From: Prochlorococcus sp. AG-347-I04 | Lineage (GTDB): Bacteria > Cyanobacteriota > Cyanobacteriia > PCC-6307 > Cyanobiaceae | Direction: 5' to 3' | DNA: 64,000 nucleotides | Assembly: GCA_003281625.1 (NCBI GenBank) | Contig: QCBL01000003.1 | Coordinates: forward strand, 62,001-126,000 | Translations under genes and position numbers: made by a program | The notes under the pieces: generated by a model | The model's input: only the letters and a program-made list of their open reading frames with translations | The model's database searches: none | Told to the model about the DNA's origin: nothing | In this document: in pieces, positions 20,007 to 28,436 of the stretch | Numbering within the stretch: position 1 is the stretch's first letter | Layout: each line of letters starts with the position of its first letter

Positions 20007-20047
20007 AGCGGGCTAAGGTTCATATCTCCACGAGGATTTAGTCCGCT
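20007..20047. ncRNA. GC-rich stem-loop, candidate small RNA or terminator
   Basis: AGCGGGCTAA / TTAGTCCGCT (9 Watson-Crick pairs + 1 wobble, 21-nt loop) in very AT-rich DNA, followed by TTTTT on + strand. Confidence 0.4.
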
Positions 20048-20169
20048 AAATTTTTAAAGATTTAATTTATTTGGATCCCTCTTTAAGAAGTAGATTTGAA
20101 ATATTTAAAAATATTTATTATTGCTTTATTTCTAAATTCTATTAAAAAGTAATCTCATACAAACATTAG

Positions 20170-20183
20170 AAGTGTTACACTAT
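20170..20183. promoter_or_regulatory. AAGTGTTACACTAT operator-like palindrome (copy 1)
   Basis: Shares AAGTGTNNCACTW with two copies upstream of the same gene; abuts its stop codon. Confidence 0.5.
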
Positions 20184-20549
20184 TTATTCAAAAATATTTT
20201 TATTTCGGTTCATAACTCTCTTAAAATACTTAAACTCAATAAATTCATGCATCATTTTAATATTATCAGATAATACTTTTTCATTAAATGCGTAGTCGTC
20301 CAAATTACCAGGGGATTTATTACTTTCAGAGGATGTTTCATGATCAAGGGAAAAATTGATTAAATCTCCCTTAGCAATTGAATTTTTTTCAATAGATTTA
20401 TTTAATACACCTCGAGACCTCAACGCTTCTTCGACCAGTAAGCCTGTGACTTTTGACTGACTAAATTTATTAGCTGAGCACAATTTTTCAATAATTTCAT
20501 GAACTTCTTCACTTGGCAAAAAACCAATTCTTTTCCTCGGAGAGGGCAT
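20184..20549 (-). CDS. Small ribbon-helix-helix (CopG-like) putative regulator
   Basis: 121 aa; RKRIGFLPSEEVHEIIEKLCSANKFSQSKVTGLLVEEALRSRG. Confidence 0.65.
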   Translation of the reverse strand: MPSPRKRIGFLPSEEVHEIIEKLCSANKFSQSKVTGLLVEEALRSRGVLNKSIEKNSIAKGDLINFSLDHETSSESNKSPGNLDDYAFNEKVLSDNIKMMHEFIEFKYFKRVMNRNKNIFE

Positions 20550-20564
20550 GATTTAAAAAAAAAT

Positions 20565-20577
20565 AAGTGTCACACTT
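20565..20577. promoter_or_regulatory. AAGTGTCACACTT operator-like palindrome (copy 2)
   Basis: Palindrome 16 bp upstream of the RHH start codon. Confidence 0.55.
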
Positions 20578-20586
20578 GCACATTTT

Positions 20587-20600
20587 AAGTGTTGCACTAT
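20587..20600. promoter_or_regulatory. AAGTGTTGCACTAT operator-like palindrome (copy 3)
   Basis: Starts 22 bp from the start of copy 2; lies in the divergent intergenic region. Confidence 0.55.
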
Positions 20601-20627
20601 ATTTGATTTAAGTCAACTAATTTTGCT

Positions 20628-20780
20628 ATGCATATTTTAATATTTCCTGCCGGATTTATTCTTTGGTATCTAGCTTATGAAGCAAAACCTTTCATTAATG
20701 ATGAAGTAACACTTCATTGGAAAGAGAATAATACAAATAAAAGAACTAAACTTTTAAATATAATCAACGAAAGCTTTTAA
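20628..20780 (+). CDS. Small hypothetical membrane-anchored protein
   Basis: MHILIFPAGFILWYLAYEAKPFINDEVTLHWKENNTNKRTKLLNIINESF (50 aa). Confidence 0.45.
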   Translation: MHILIFPAGFILWYLAYEAKPFINDEVTLHWKENNTNKRTKLLNIINESF

Positions 20781-20968
20781 AATTTACTTTCAATAGATTT
20801 TGACCATTCCTTGTGCTTATAATCTAGATTTGAGATTAATTGTTTTTGATAAGTAAATTTGAGTTGATTTTCGTTAAGTAATTTTTTTGTGATAATCATC
20901 TCTTTAGAGAAAAAATTAGGACTGTTAGATTTATTAATTTTTTTTTGACTTCCATATGAGTAATTCAT
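20777..20968 (-). CDS. Small hypothetical protein
   Basis: 63 aa ORF, convergent with the previous one. Confidence 0.4.
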   Translation of the reverse strand: MNYSYGSQKKINKSNSPNFFSKEMIITKKLLNENQLKFTYQKQLISNLDYKHKEWSKSIESKF

Positions 20969-21116
20969 CTAATTTTTTTTATTAGTCATTAATATATAGT
21001 CTTATTGTTTTAATATTCTTTTAATATTTCCTTAGTATCTATTTTTAGCACTATTGTTAAAAATATTAGTTTCTCAAACAAAAAAGGCTATATTTAAACA
21101 AAATATATGTTTTATT

Positions 21117-21290
21117 ATGAATCTTAAGGAGAGAGGTATTACTGTTGGAGATTTACTAATCATACTAATAATAATCATCACTTCTACAATATTAATTAAA
21201 TCATTTAGCAAGGATAAGAAAACAACACTTAATCATAGTAATCAGGAGGAAGTTCTTTATAAGAAATATTATTTTCAAAAATTTATTTGA
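21117..21290 (+). CDS. Small single-TM hypothetical protein
   Basis: MNLKERGITVGDLLIILIIIITSTILIKSF...; start trimmed from ORF-track 21054. Confidence 0.5.
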   Translation: MNLKERGITVGDLLIILIIIITSTILIKSFSKDKKTTLNHSNQEEVLYKKYYFQKFI

Positions 21291-21395
21291 AAAGCTTATA
21301 TAAACTATTTATAAAACTCTTAATGAATTAATAAATTTAACTATTACATATCTTTAATGTAAATTTAAATAATTCATAATTATCAAACAATGTAT

Positions 21396-21572
21396 TTAAT
21401 TATTTTGATGAAATGATTTAGAACTTTCCCATTTCAAATTGTCCTTTAAATCATTGATATTATTTGATATTGAAACTAAATTCACCATTTGAAGAATTTG
21501 AGTTTTATTTAGCCTATTAATAGCAATAAGTTTATTAAGCATTTCTAAAACAGATTTATCATTAATATTCAT
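21396..21572 (-). CDS. Small hypothetical protein
   Basis: MNINDKSVLEMLNKLIAINRLNKTQILQMVNLVSISNNINDLKDNLKWESSKSFHQNN (58 aa). Confidence 0.4.
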   Translation of the reverse strand: MNINDKSVLEMLNKLIAINRLNKTQILQMVNLVSISNNINDLKDNLKWESSKSFHQNN

Positions 21573-21767
21573 TGTTTGTATGAAAAATTCATTATCATTA
21601 TTTTAAATATTTTATCTTATGATTTTAAAAATTACTTCTAAAATTTCATTACATGTTTAGTGTTAAATATAAAAATATTTATAAAGTCATTGAATATAAA
21701 ACTCTTGCTTATACGTAAAAATCTCAAACTCACTTTCTTATAAATTCGTTTATTGTAAAAAGAAAAA

Positions 21768-21938
21768 ATGAAAAAAAACTCTAAGAAAGAATACCTCAAT
21801 AGAGAAGAAGTTAATGAGATGATTGAATCAGCTTTAAGGAGACACAATAGAAGATCAACAATAATTTCAAGTGTACTTGGCTGGATTCTTATAGGGGGTT
21901 ATTCCTTTGGACTTTTTCAAGCAGTACAAAATGTCTAA
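21768..21938 (+). CDS. Small single-TM hypothetical protein
   Basis: MKKNSKKEYLNREEVNEMIESALRRHNRRSTIISSVLGWILIGGYSFGLFQAVQNV. Confidence 0.5.
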   Translation: MKKNSKKEYLNREEVNEMIESALRRHNRRSTIISSVLGWILIGGYSFGLFQAVQNV

Positions 21939-21997
21939 TCTTTTCTTTAAAGCAGAACTCGTTAGATGATAAATTAATATAAGTTTAAACATTTAAT

Positions 21998-22219
21998 ATG
22001 CGGGAATATATTGAGACAAACCTTACAGTAATAAGAAAATATTTAAAAAAACGCAAAAGGTCTACATCAAAATTAAATAATATTTCGATAATGGAAGAAT
22101 TCAAAGAATGGAACAAAGATCCATTACCTGAATCAGAATCAATATGGACTTTACCTGACTTAACGAGAAATGAAAGACTAAAAAATTTTTGTCGCTCAAT
22201 TAAAAAGGAAATTAGATGA
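21998..22219 (+). CDS. Small hypothetical protein
   Basis: 73 aa ORF. Confidence 0.45.
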   Translation: MREYIETNLTVIRKYLKKRKRSTSKLNNISIMEEFKEWNKDPLPESESIWTLPDLTRNERLKNFCRSIKKEIR

Positions 22220-22223
22220 GTTT

Positions 22224-22382
22224 TTAACTTCCTAGTTGTATATGATTAACCTTTAAGTAAAAATAACCTGCAAATCCCACCATATTTAATATTAAAACGA
22301 AAATCCAAGCTCCAATTGGCTGATTAGAATCAAATTTCTTAATTTTAACTTTATCCTTTAGTCTCTCAATATATTTAGCCAT
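22224..22382 (-). CDS. Small single-TM hypothetical protein
   Basis: MAKYIERLKDKVKIKKFDSNQPIGAWIFVLILNMVGFAGYFYLKVNHIQLGS (52 aa); not in ORF track. Confidence 0.5.
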   Translation of the reverse strand: MAKYIERLKDKVKIKKFDSNQPIGAWIFVLILNMVGFAGYFYLKVNHIQLGS

Positions 22383-22602
22383 AAATAAAAATATTAAAAA
22401 GAATATTCTTTATTATAGAGAGATGAATTTAAGGGAATCTTAAATAAAATAAAATTTCTTTTAATTCGAATTTTTATTATCAAGCCTTTTGATGGGATAT
22501 TTAATTAACTCCTTTTTGAGATTTTTTAAAAGCTTATTATGATTCAAAATTGTAAATTTCCTAGTAAAGGAATAATGCCATTTCATTGAAATAAAAAAAA
22601 AC

Positions 22603-22632
22603 TTGCTAATTCATTATCAATAAAATTATAAT
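22603..22632 (+). promoter_or_regulatory. Sigma70-like promoter for peroxiredoxin gene
   Basis: TTGCTA - 18 bp - TATAAT upstream of the 22686 CDS. Confidence 0.45.
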
Positions 22633-22685
22633 ACTTACTACGGTCATTCAGACCTTACATAATTTAAATAAGGACAAATTTTTTC

Positions 22686-23270
22686 ATGAGCTTAAGAGTT
22701 GGCCAAGAAGCACCAGACTTTAGTGCTACAGCAGTATATGATCAAGAGTTTAAGGAGATTACACTTTCAAGTCTAAAAGGCAAATGGGTTGTTTTATTCT
22801 TTTACCCCCTAGACTTTACATTTGTATGTCCCACTGAAATCACCGCATTTAGTGATAGATACCAAGATTTCTCAGCAATTAATACGGAAATACTTGGGGT
22901 ATCAGTTGATAGCAAACACTGTCATTTGGCTTGGATACAAACCCCAAGAAATGAAGGTGGAATTGGCGATATTAACTACCCGTTAGTTTCTGACTTAAAA
23001 AGAGAAATTTGCCAAGCGTATAATGTTCTTAATGATGATGGTGAAGCCGATAGAGGTTTATTTCTTATAAATCCCGAAGGAGTAGTTATGCATACGACTG
23101 TTAACAAGGCTCCAGTAGGTAGAAATGTTGATGAAACACTTAGGATTCTTCAAGGTTATCAATACGTTGCAGCAAACCCAGATGAAGTATGTCCAGCAAA
23201 CTGGACCCCAGGGGAGAAAACAATGTTAGAGGATCCCAAAGGTAGTAAGGAATATTTTTCTGCGCTATAG
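22686..23270 (+). CDS. 2-Cys peroxiredoxin (AhpC/TSA family)
   Basis: 194 aa; FVCPTEIT peroxidatic and EVCPANW resolving Cys motifs. Confidence 0.96.
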   Translation: MSLRVGQEAPDFSATAVYDQEFKEITLSSLKGKWVVLFFYPLDFTFVCPTEITAFSDRYQDFSAINTEILGVSVDSKHCHLAWIQTPRNEGGIGDINYPLVSDLKREICQAYNVLNDDGEADRGLFLINPEGVVMHTTVNKAPVGRNVDETLRILQGYQYVAANPDEVCPANWTPGEKTMLEDPKGSKEYFSAL

Positions 23271-23285
23271 AGGGATTAGAAACAT

Positions 23286-24038
23286 TTAAGTAAGTATTGA
23301 ATAGTAAATAATTATAAAAAAATAAAAAATAAACATATTCATAAAGGGGATTAGATCCACTCTCTGAGGTTTCGGGACGATCCAATCACTTAAATTAGTT
23401 TTATATGATATTAATGACCACGTAAAAAAAGAAATTTCTATTGCAACTAAGATAAAAAGATTAATTAAATTTAAGTCATTCAAACCAAAATATCTATAAA
23501 TATGAAACTGATCATCGATACTGATATTATTTATTTGAAGATGCCAAATATAAAGAGAAATCAAAATAAAATTTACCAATATTAATTTTTTTAATAAAAA
23601 CCTAGATTTCTTAAAAATTAATAAAATAGAAATTAAAATTATGAAAAAACTTAGCTGGATGATATCCGGTGTTGGTACATTAATTCCTTCAAGAACTAAA
23701 TTAAATATAAGATCAAAATTTATATATATATAATCAACTATAAAGTATGAGAGAAATATTAAATTTATTACTACTAAGAATAATAATCTTTTTCCTTTAA
23801 TTATATTTTTACTATGAATTTTCTTCTTAATAAAATTATAGTTTGTATAGCTTTTTAAGGAGTTTAAATAGACCAAAGATGGACATATTGTACCGCTCAA
23901 ATAGTATAGGATTGAATATATGGAAAATTCATTAATATATAATGAATACAAATTAAACCATTGTTTTTGTACAAATGGAAGAATAAGTAATAATGAAAGT
24001 GTAAATAATAACTTGGTTGTATTGTTTCTAATTATCAA
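23286..24038 (-). CDS. Multi-TM conserved hypothetical membrane protein
   Basis: 250 aa, several hydrophobic segments. Confidence 0.6.
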   Translation of the reverse strand: MIIRNNTTKLLFTLSLLLILPFVQKQWFNLYSLYINEFSIYSILYYLSGTICPSLVYLNSLKSYTNYNFIKKKIHSKNIIKGKRLLFLVVINLIFLSYFIVDYIYINFDLIFNLVLEGINVPTPDIIQLSFFIILISILLIFKKSRFLLKKLILVNFILISLYIWHLQINNISIDDQFHIYRYFGLNDLNLINLFILVAIEISFFTWSLISYKTNLSDWIVPKPQRVDLIPFMNMFIFYFFIIIYYSILT

Positions 24039-24075
24039 GAAAATATTAAATTTTTTTTAATTTAAAACAATTAAA

Positions 24076-25830
24076 TCAAACTTTCAACAATTTAGAAGTT
24101 GTAAGTTTAAAAACTTTTTTATCTATAGTTTCTTGAGTTAAAAGTATATCAACTAATTTATCAAGTAAAACTCTATTTTTTTTCAGTATTTTAATTGAAT
24201 TTTTTAATGAAATTTTAGAAATATTTATGATTTCATTATCTATTCTAGAACTTGTATTTTCTGCTATGAGAGGCTTTTTTCTAAATAATCCGTCTCCTAA
24301 AAACATTTCATTATTATCAGAATCCATTGAAATTGGACCAATAATTGAAAATCCATATTTCGTAACCATTTCCCTTACGATATTTGTCGCATAAGAAATA
24401 TCATTTAAGGAATATTGTGTAATTTCACTTTCACCAAAAACTATCGTTTCTGCTGCTCGTCCAGCTAAAGCAATTTCAATTTTTGAAAATAATAATTTTT
24501 TTGAAATTAAGCCACTGGAAATTACATCTTCGTCAGGCCTTATTTTTGTATATCCTCCTACAGATCCAGATCTAGGTAAAATCGTAATTTTATCAACTGA
24601 TTCAATTCCATTTCTCACTGCAGAAACAATAGCTCTGCCTACTTCGTTATAAGCAATAATTTTTTTCATATTTGGAGAAGTTATTAAGGAACTTCTCAGA
24701 CCAATGGTAATTTTATCGAGAGCATTTTCTATATGAAGATCACTTATTAATTTAGATTCATCTCTTGCACAGTGAATAGCACTCTCGTTCATCAAATTTG
24801 CAAGATCTGCTCCCGAAAATCCAACTGTTCTAGAAGCCCAATATCCTAAGTCAACTTCGCTTGAAAGTGGTTTAGAAAGTGAGTGAACTGAGAGAATTTT
24901 TTTTCTTCCATCTAAATCTGGAAGCATTACTTCAATTTTTCTATCAAATCTGCCTGGTCTTAATAATGCTGCATCCAAAATATCTGGTCTATTTGTTGCT
25001 GCTAAAACAATAATCCCAGAATTATCAGCAAAACCATCCAATTCAGTTAGAAGCTGATTAAGGGTTTGTTCTCTTTCATCATTTCCACCTCCGATTCCAG
25101 ATCCTCTTTGCCTACCAATAGAATCAATTTCATCAATGAAAATTATACAAGGAGATTTTTCCTTAGCCTTAGAGAATAGATCCCGAACTCGGCTTGCACC
25201 AACACCTACAAAAAGTTCTACAAACTCTGATGCAGATATTGAGAGAAAAGGCACACCTGATTCACCAGCAATTGCTTTAGCTAATAATGTTTTACCTGTC
25301 CCTGGTGGGCCAATAAGAAGAACCCCCTTAGGAACTTTTGCTCCAAGATTTTCAAATTTCTTTGGTTCTTTCAAAAATGTTATTACCTCTTTTAATTCTT
25401 CAGCGGCTTCAGGGACACCAGCTACATCATCAAATCTCGTTTCTACATCATCAATTGTTATAAATTTAGCTTGATTTTTGGTAAAACCAAAAGCTCTTGA
25501 AGCCAATTTTGATGTACTCCTCAAGATTAAGACTATAGCTAATATAAAAATCAGGAAAAGACTTATTGAAGCAAATGAATTTGCAGCTGAGGCTTCTTTT
25601 CTACTATTGTTTATGGTTAGTTCAACCTTATTTTCGGTAGCTTTTTCAAGGATTAATTGATCGTTGTAAAGAATAGGTATTTTAAATTTATCGCCATTTT
25701 TATATAGAACATCAATTTCTCTCTGCCTAGGATAGAAAAATATGGATTCTATTTTCCCCGTCTCTATATCTTCTAAAAGATCCGAATAACTTGATTTAGA
25801 ATCTGAATATGAGAATTTTGATCTAAACAC
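24076..25830 (-). CDS. FtsH-family AAA+ protein lacking the HEXXH zinc site (FtsHi-like)
   Basis: 584 aa; Walker A GPPGTGKT, Walker [32 protein letters not shown] intact; NEVGR where HEAGH is expected; GTG start with an in-frame TAA shortly upstream. Confidence 0.9.
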   Translation of the reverse strand: MFRSKFSYSDSKSSYSDLLEDIETGKIESIFFYPRQREIDVLYKNGDKFKIPILYNDQLILEKATENKVELTINNSRKEASAANSFASISLFLIFILAIVLILRSTSKLASRAFGFTKNQAKFITIDDVETRFDDVAGVPEAAEELKEVITFLKEPKKFENLGAKVPKGVLLIGPPGTGKTLLAKAIAGESGVPFLSISASEFVELFVGVGASRVRDLFSKAKEKSPCIIFIDEIDSIGRQRGSGIGGGNDEREQTLNQLLTELDGFADNSGIIVLAATNRPDILDAALLRPGRFDRKIEVMLPDLDGRKKILSVHSLSKPLSSEVDLGYWASRTVGFSGADLANLMNESAIHCARDESKLISDLHIENALDKITIGLRSSLITSPNMKKIIAYNEVGRAIVSAVRNGIESVDKITILPRSGSVGGYTKIRPDEDVISSGLISKKLLFSKIEIALAGRAAETIVFGESEITQYSLNDISYATNIVREMVTKYGFSIIGPISMDSDNNEMFLGDGLFRKKPLIAENTSSRIDNEIINISKISLKNSIKILKKNRVLLDKLVDILLTQETIDKKVFKLTTSKLLKV

Positions 25831-25851
25831 TAATCTTTACAAGTGATTAAT

Positions 25852-25867
25852 TAAGCATATATGCTTA
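25852..25867. promoter_or_regulatory. Perfect 16-bp palindrome
   Basis: TAAGCATATATGCTTA between divergent ftsH-like gene and rpmF. Confidence 0.4.
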
Positions 25868-25961
25868 TTTAAAAAATTGACGTATATAAACAAAATATAC
25901 TCAAAAGTTTTGGAGATAACCAGTTAAAGGTTATATTATTATATGGTAATAAAGAAACAGA

Positions 25962-26132
25962 ATGGCTGTACCAAAGAAGAAAAAATCTAAGAGCAAAAGA
26001 AACCAAAGGCATGCTGTCTGGAAAGGTAAAGCAGCAATAGCAGCTCAAAAAGCTATATCTTTAGGTAAATCAGTTTTAACAGGGAAAGCTCAAGGATTTG
26101 TTTATCCTATTGAAGAACAAGAAGAAGAATAA
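25962..26132 (+). CDS. rpmF: 50S ribosomal protein L32
   Basis: [56 protein letters not shown]. Confidence 0.95.
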   Translation: MAVPKKKKSKSKRNQRHAVWKGKAAIAAQKAISLGKSVLTGKAQGFVYPIEEQEEE

Positions 26133-26135
26133 CTT

Positions 26136-26462
26136 TTAAGATCCTAATTTAAATGCTTCAAGTATAACGGCATAAATTGCACCAATTCTTAATTTATCAA
26201 CTATGGTCCATAGATAATAAAATTTTGAACTTGCCAGAGGTTTAATTCTTATTATTATTTCAAATAATAAAATAATTATTGGGACCATAATTAACTCATT
26301 TTTACCTTCAGATATAAATTTTGTAATAAAATTTGCAAACAGAAAATAACCTGTCAAAACAGAAATTAGACCAATAGACTTTACCCTCCAAGTATCACTT
26401 AGAAAACCAAAAAATAAATTATTTAACTGGTAGGTTATTCTTGAAAAATTAGTTTTCTGCAT
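26136..26462 (-). CDS. DUF565 / Ycf20 family protein
   Basis: 108 aa; RITYQLNNLFFGFLSDTWRVKSIGLISVLTGYFLFANFI. Confidence 0.7.
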   Translation of the reverse strand: MQKTNFSRITYQLNNLFFGFLSDTWRVKSIGLISVLTGYFLFANFITKFISEGKNELIMVPIIILLFEIIIRIKPLASSKFYYLWTIVDKLRIGAIYAVILEAFKLGS

Positions 26463-27210
26463 TACTAAAAGACACTAAAAAATCACTTAAAAAGTTATAG
26501 TCAACATAAGATTTTTTTAGTTTAGGGCCTTTAATTACATTTGCCACATTATTCTCATCACCAAGACTGTCTAAGATACAATTTAATTTCATATTTCCCT
26601 CAAGAACGATTGGGATGTTAGAAGGGACAAAAATTGTAGGCAAGTTAGCTGCCAATGAAGATTTCAATCCTGGATTGGAGTCTTCAAAAACTATTGAGTT
26701 ATTTTTATTTATACCACTTAATTGTATTGCTTTTAAATATGGTAATGGATTTGGCTTCTTTAATTCAACGTCATCGCTTGCAATAATGAACTCAAAAGGG
26801 TTGAAGTCATTAAAAAGATATTTAAGAAGTAGATTAACTTGAATTCTTGAACTTGAAGTAACAATAAATTGTCTTACTTTTTTTTTATGTAATTCATTTA
26901 TTAGTCTAAAAACACCGGTTTTGAGACTAACACAATTTTTTTTAATAATTTCTAAATAATGAAGCTGTTTTGTTTGATGAATTTTTAGAATCAAATTTTC
27001 TGAGAAATCATCATTATTTAATTTAGCGTAATAAGCAATCCTATTTTTGCCCCCATTTATTTTCAAAAGTTTTATGTATCTATTAGTGTCCCAATTCCAA
27101 TTAATACCAAGCTCTTTGAAAGCTTTATTAAAAGCAGGTAAATGAGCCTCTAATTCAGTATTTGCGATGGTACCATCTAAATCCCAATAAACACCTTCCA
27201 GATACATCAC
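26449..27210 (-). CDS. HAD-superfamily hydrolase (CbbY/GPH-like)
   Basis: 253 aa; DLDGTIANTE, VTSSSR, KPNPLPYLKA, VFEDSNPGLKSS. Confidence 0.88.
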   Translation of the reverse strand: MMYLEGVYWDLDGTIANTELEAHLPAFNKAFKELGINWNWDTNRYIKLLKINGGKNRIAYYAKLNNDDFSENLILKIHQTKQLHYLEIIKKNCVSLKTGVFRLINELHKKKVRQFIVTSSSRIQVNLLLKYLFNDFNPFEFIIASDDVELKKPNPLPYLKAIQLSGINKNNSIVFEDSNPGLKSSLAANLPTIFVPSNIPIVLEGNMKLNCILDSLGDENNVANVIKGPKLKKSYVDYNFLSDFLVSFSNAEN

Positions 27211-27221
27211 TAAAAGGAATT

Positions 27222-27299
27222 TTATCTACGGTAAAAAACAAGAGCAATTATCGCTGGTCCTGCTAACGCAACTACAGCCAAAGGAATAAGTGTTGCCAT
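27222..27299 (-). CDS. psb30: Photosystem II small subunit Psb30/Ycf12-like
   Basis: MATLIPLAVVALAGPAIIALVFYRR (25 aa); hydrophobic AGPAII..RR pattern resembles Psb30. Confidence 0.6.
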   Translation of the reverse strand: MATLIPLAVVALAGPAIIALVFYRR

Positions 27300-27381
27300 G
27301 ATTGATGAATATGTTTTGTGATACTATTTTTACAAATAAATGACAATACTGTACTGATACGTTACGAGATTGAATTAAATT

Positions 27382-27729
27382 ATGAAATCATGGACATGTA
27401 TAGAAAATTGCGGAGCTTGTTGTAAATTCGACTTGAACGAAAGAAACGATTTGGCTGACAAACTTACTAAAGAAGATATAGCTTTGATAAATTCCATGAC
27501 GGCTAAAGACGGTTGGTGTAAAAACTTGGACAGAGAAAGTAAAAAATGCTTAATTTACGAAAAGAGACCACATTTTTGCAGGGTAAATGAATTTTCAACT
27601 GAATTTAAAGAATATTTGAAGTATGGTGATAAATTTTTAATAGATTGCTGCAAACAACATATTTCATCAAATTATGGATACCAAAGTAGAGAAATGAAAA
27701 CTTTTAAAGTTGCTATTTCAGGAAAATGA
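27382..27729 (+). CDS. YkgJ-family cysteine cluster protein
   Basis: 115 aa; CIENCGACCKFDL..CKNLDRESKKCLIYEKRPHFCRV. Confidence 0.85.
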   Translation: MKSWTCIENCGACCKFDLNERNDLADKLTKEDIALINSMTAKDGWCKNLDRESKKCLIYEKRPHFCRVNEFSTEFKEYLKYGDKFLIDCCKQHISSNYGYQSREMKTFKVAISGK

Positions 27730-28052
27730 ATAGTGAATTAGAAAAAAAAGATAACAAAATAGAAAAAAGTTTTTTTTCTATATTTATAACGACTTTTACA
27801 ACAATCTTTATTGCTGAACTTGGCGATAAAACTCAGATAGCCACATTAATGCTTTCTGCTGAATCTGGCAAACCAACAATTGTTTTTCTTGGAAGTTCTC
27901 TAGCATTAATAAGCTCTAGCATAGTAGGAGTTCTTATTGGTAAATGGGTATCAAAAAAGATATCTCCTAGCAAATTTGCTTTTTTTACTGGTGCTTTAAT
28001 GATGCTGATAAGTATATTTTTAGCTTATGAAACTTTCAAAAATTATTTTTAA
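27726..28052 (+). CDS. UPF0016/TMEM165-GDT1 family transporter half 1
   Basis: 108 aa; ELGDKTQIATLM motif. Confidence 0.85.
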   Translation: MNSELEKKDNKIEKSFFSIFITTFTTIFIAELGDKTQIATLMLSAESGKPTIVFLGSSLALISSSIVGVLIGKWVSKKISPSKFAFFTGALMMLISIFLAYETFKNYF

Positions 28053-28364
28053 ATGGTTTTAAGTTTATTACTATCAACATTTCTAACTGTTTTCATAGCT
28101 GAATTAGGTGACAAAACTCAACTAGCTACATTAACTATAAGTGGCACTTCTAATAAACCATTAGCAGTTTTTCTAGGATCTTCTTCAGCACTTGTTTTTG
28201 CAAGTTTACTAGGAGCTTTAACTGGCGGTTCTATTTCAAGTTTTTTACCGGAAGTAGTTCTAAAGTCAATAGCCTCCATTACATTTTTAATCATTGGTCT
28301 AAGGCTTTTTATTAACTCTTTCACCATCGAAAAAGAAGAAAAAGAAGAGAAAGAAAATAATTAG
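28053..28364 (+). CDS. UPF0016/TMEM165-GDT1 family transporter half 2
   Basis: 103 aa; ELGDKTQLATLT motif; ATG immediately follows the upstream stop. Confidence 0.85.
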   Translation: MVLSLLLSTFLTVFIAELGDKTQLATLTISGTSNKPLAVFLGSSSALVFASLLGALTGGSISSFLPEVVLKSIASITFLIIGLRLFINSFTIEKEEKEEKENN

Positions 28365-28436
28365 TTTTAAGGTTGGATAATAAGGTGTAATAATGAAGTG
28401 TATAACTTTAAATTAATTTATAATTTCATTTAGATC

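Noticed and set aside
21638-21847. 69-aa minus-strand ORF
   Set aside because: Overlaps the more plausible 21768-21938 plus-strand ORF with ATG and TM segment; low-complexity F/S/I-rich reading.
25136-25660. Plus-strand ORFs antisense to the ftsH-like gene
   Set aside because: The opposite strand encodes clear AAA+ motifs.
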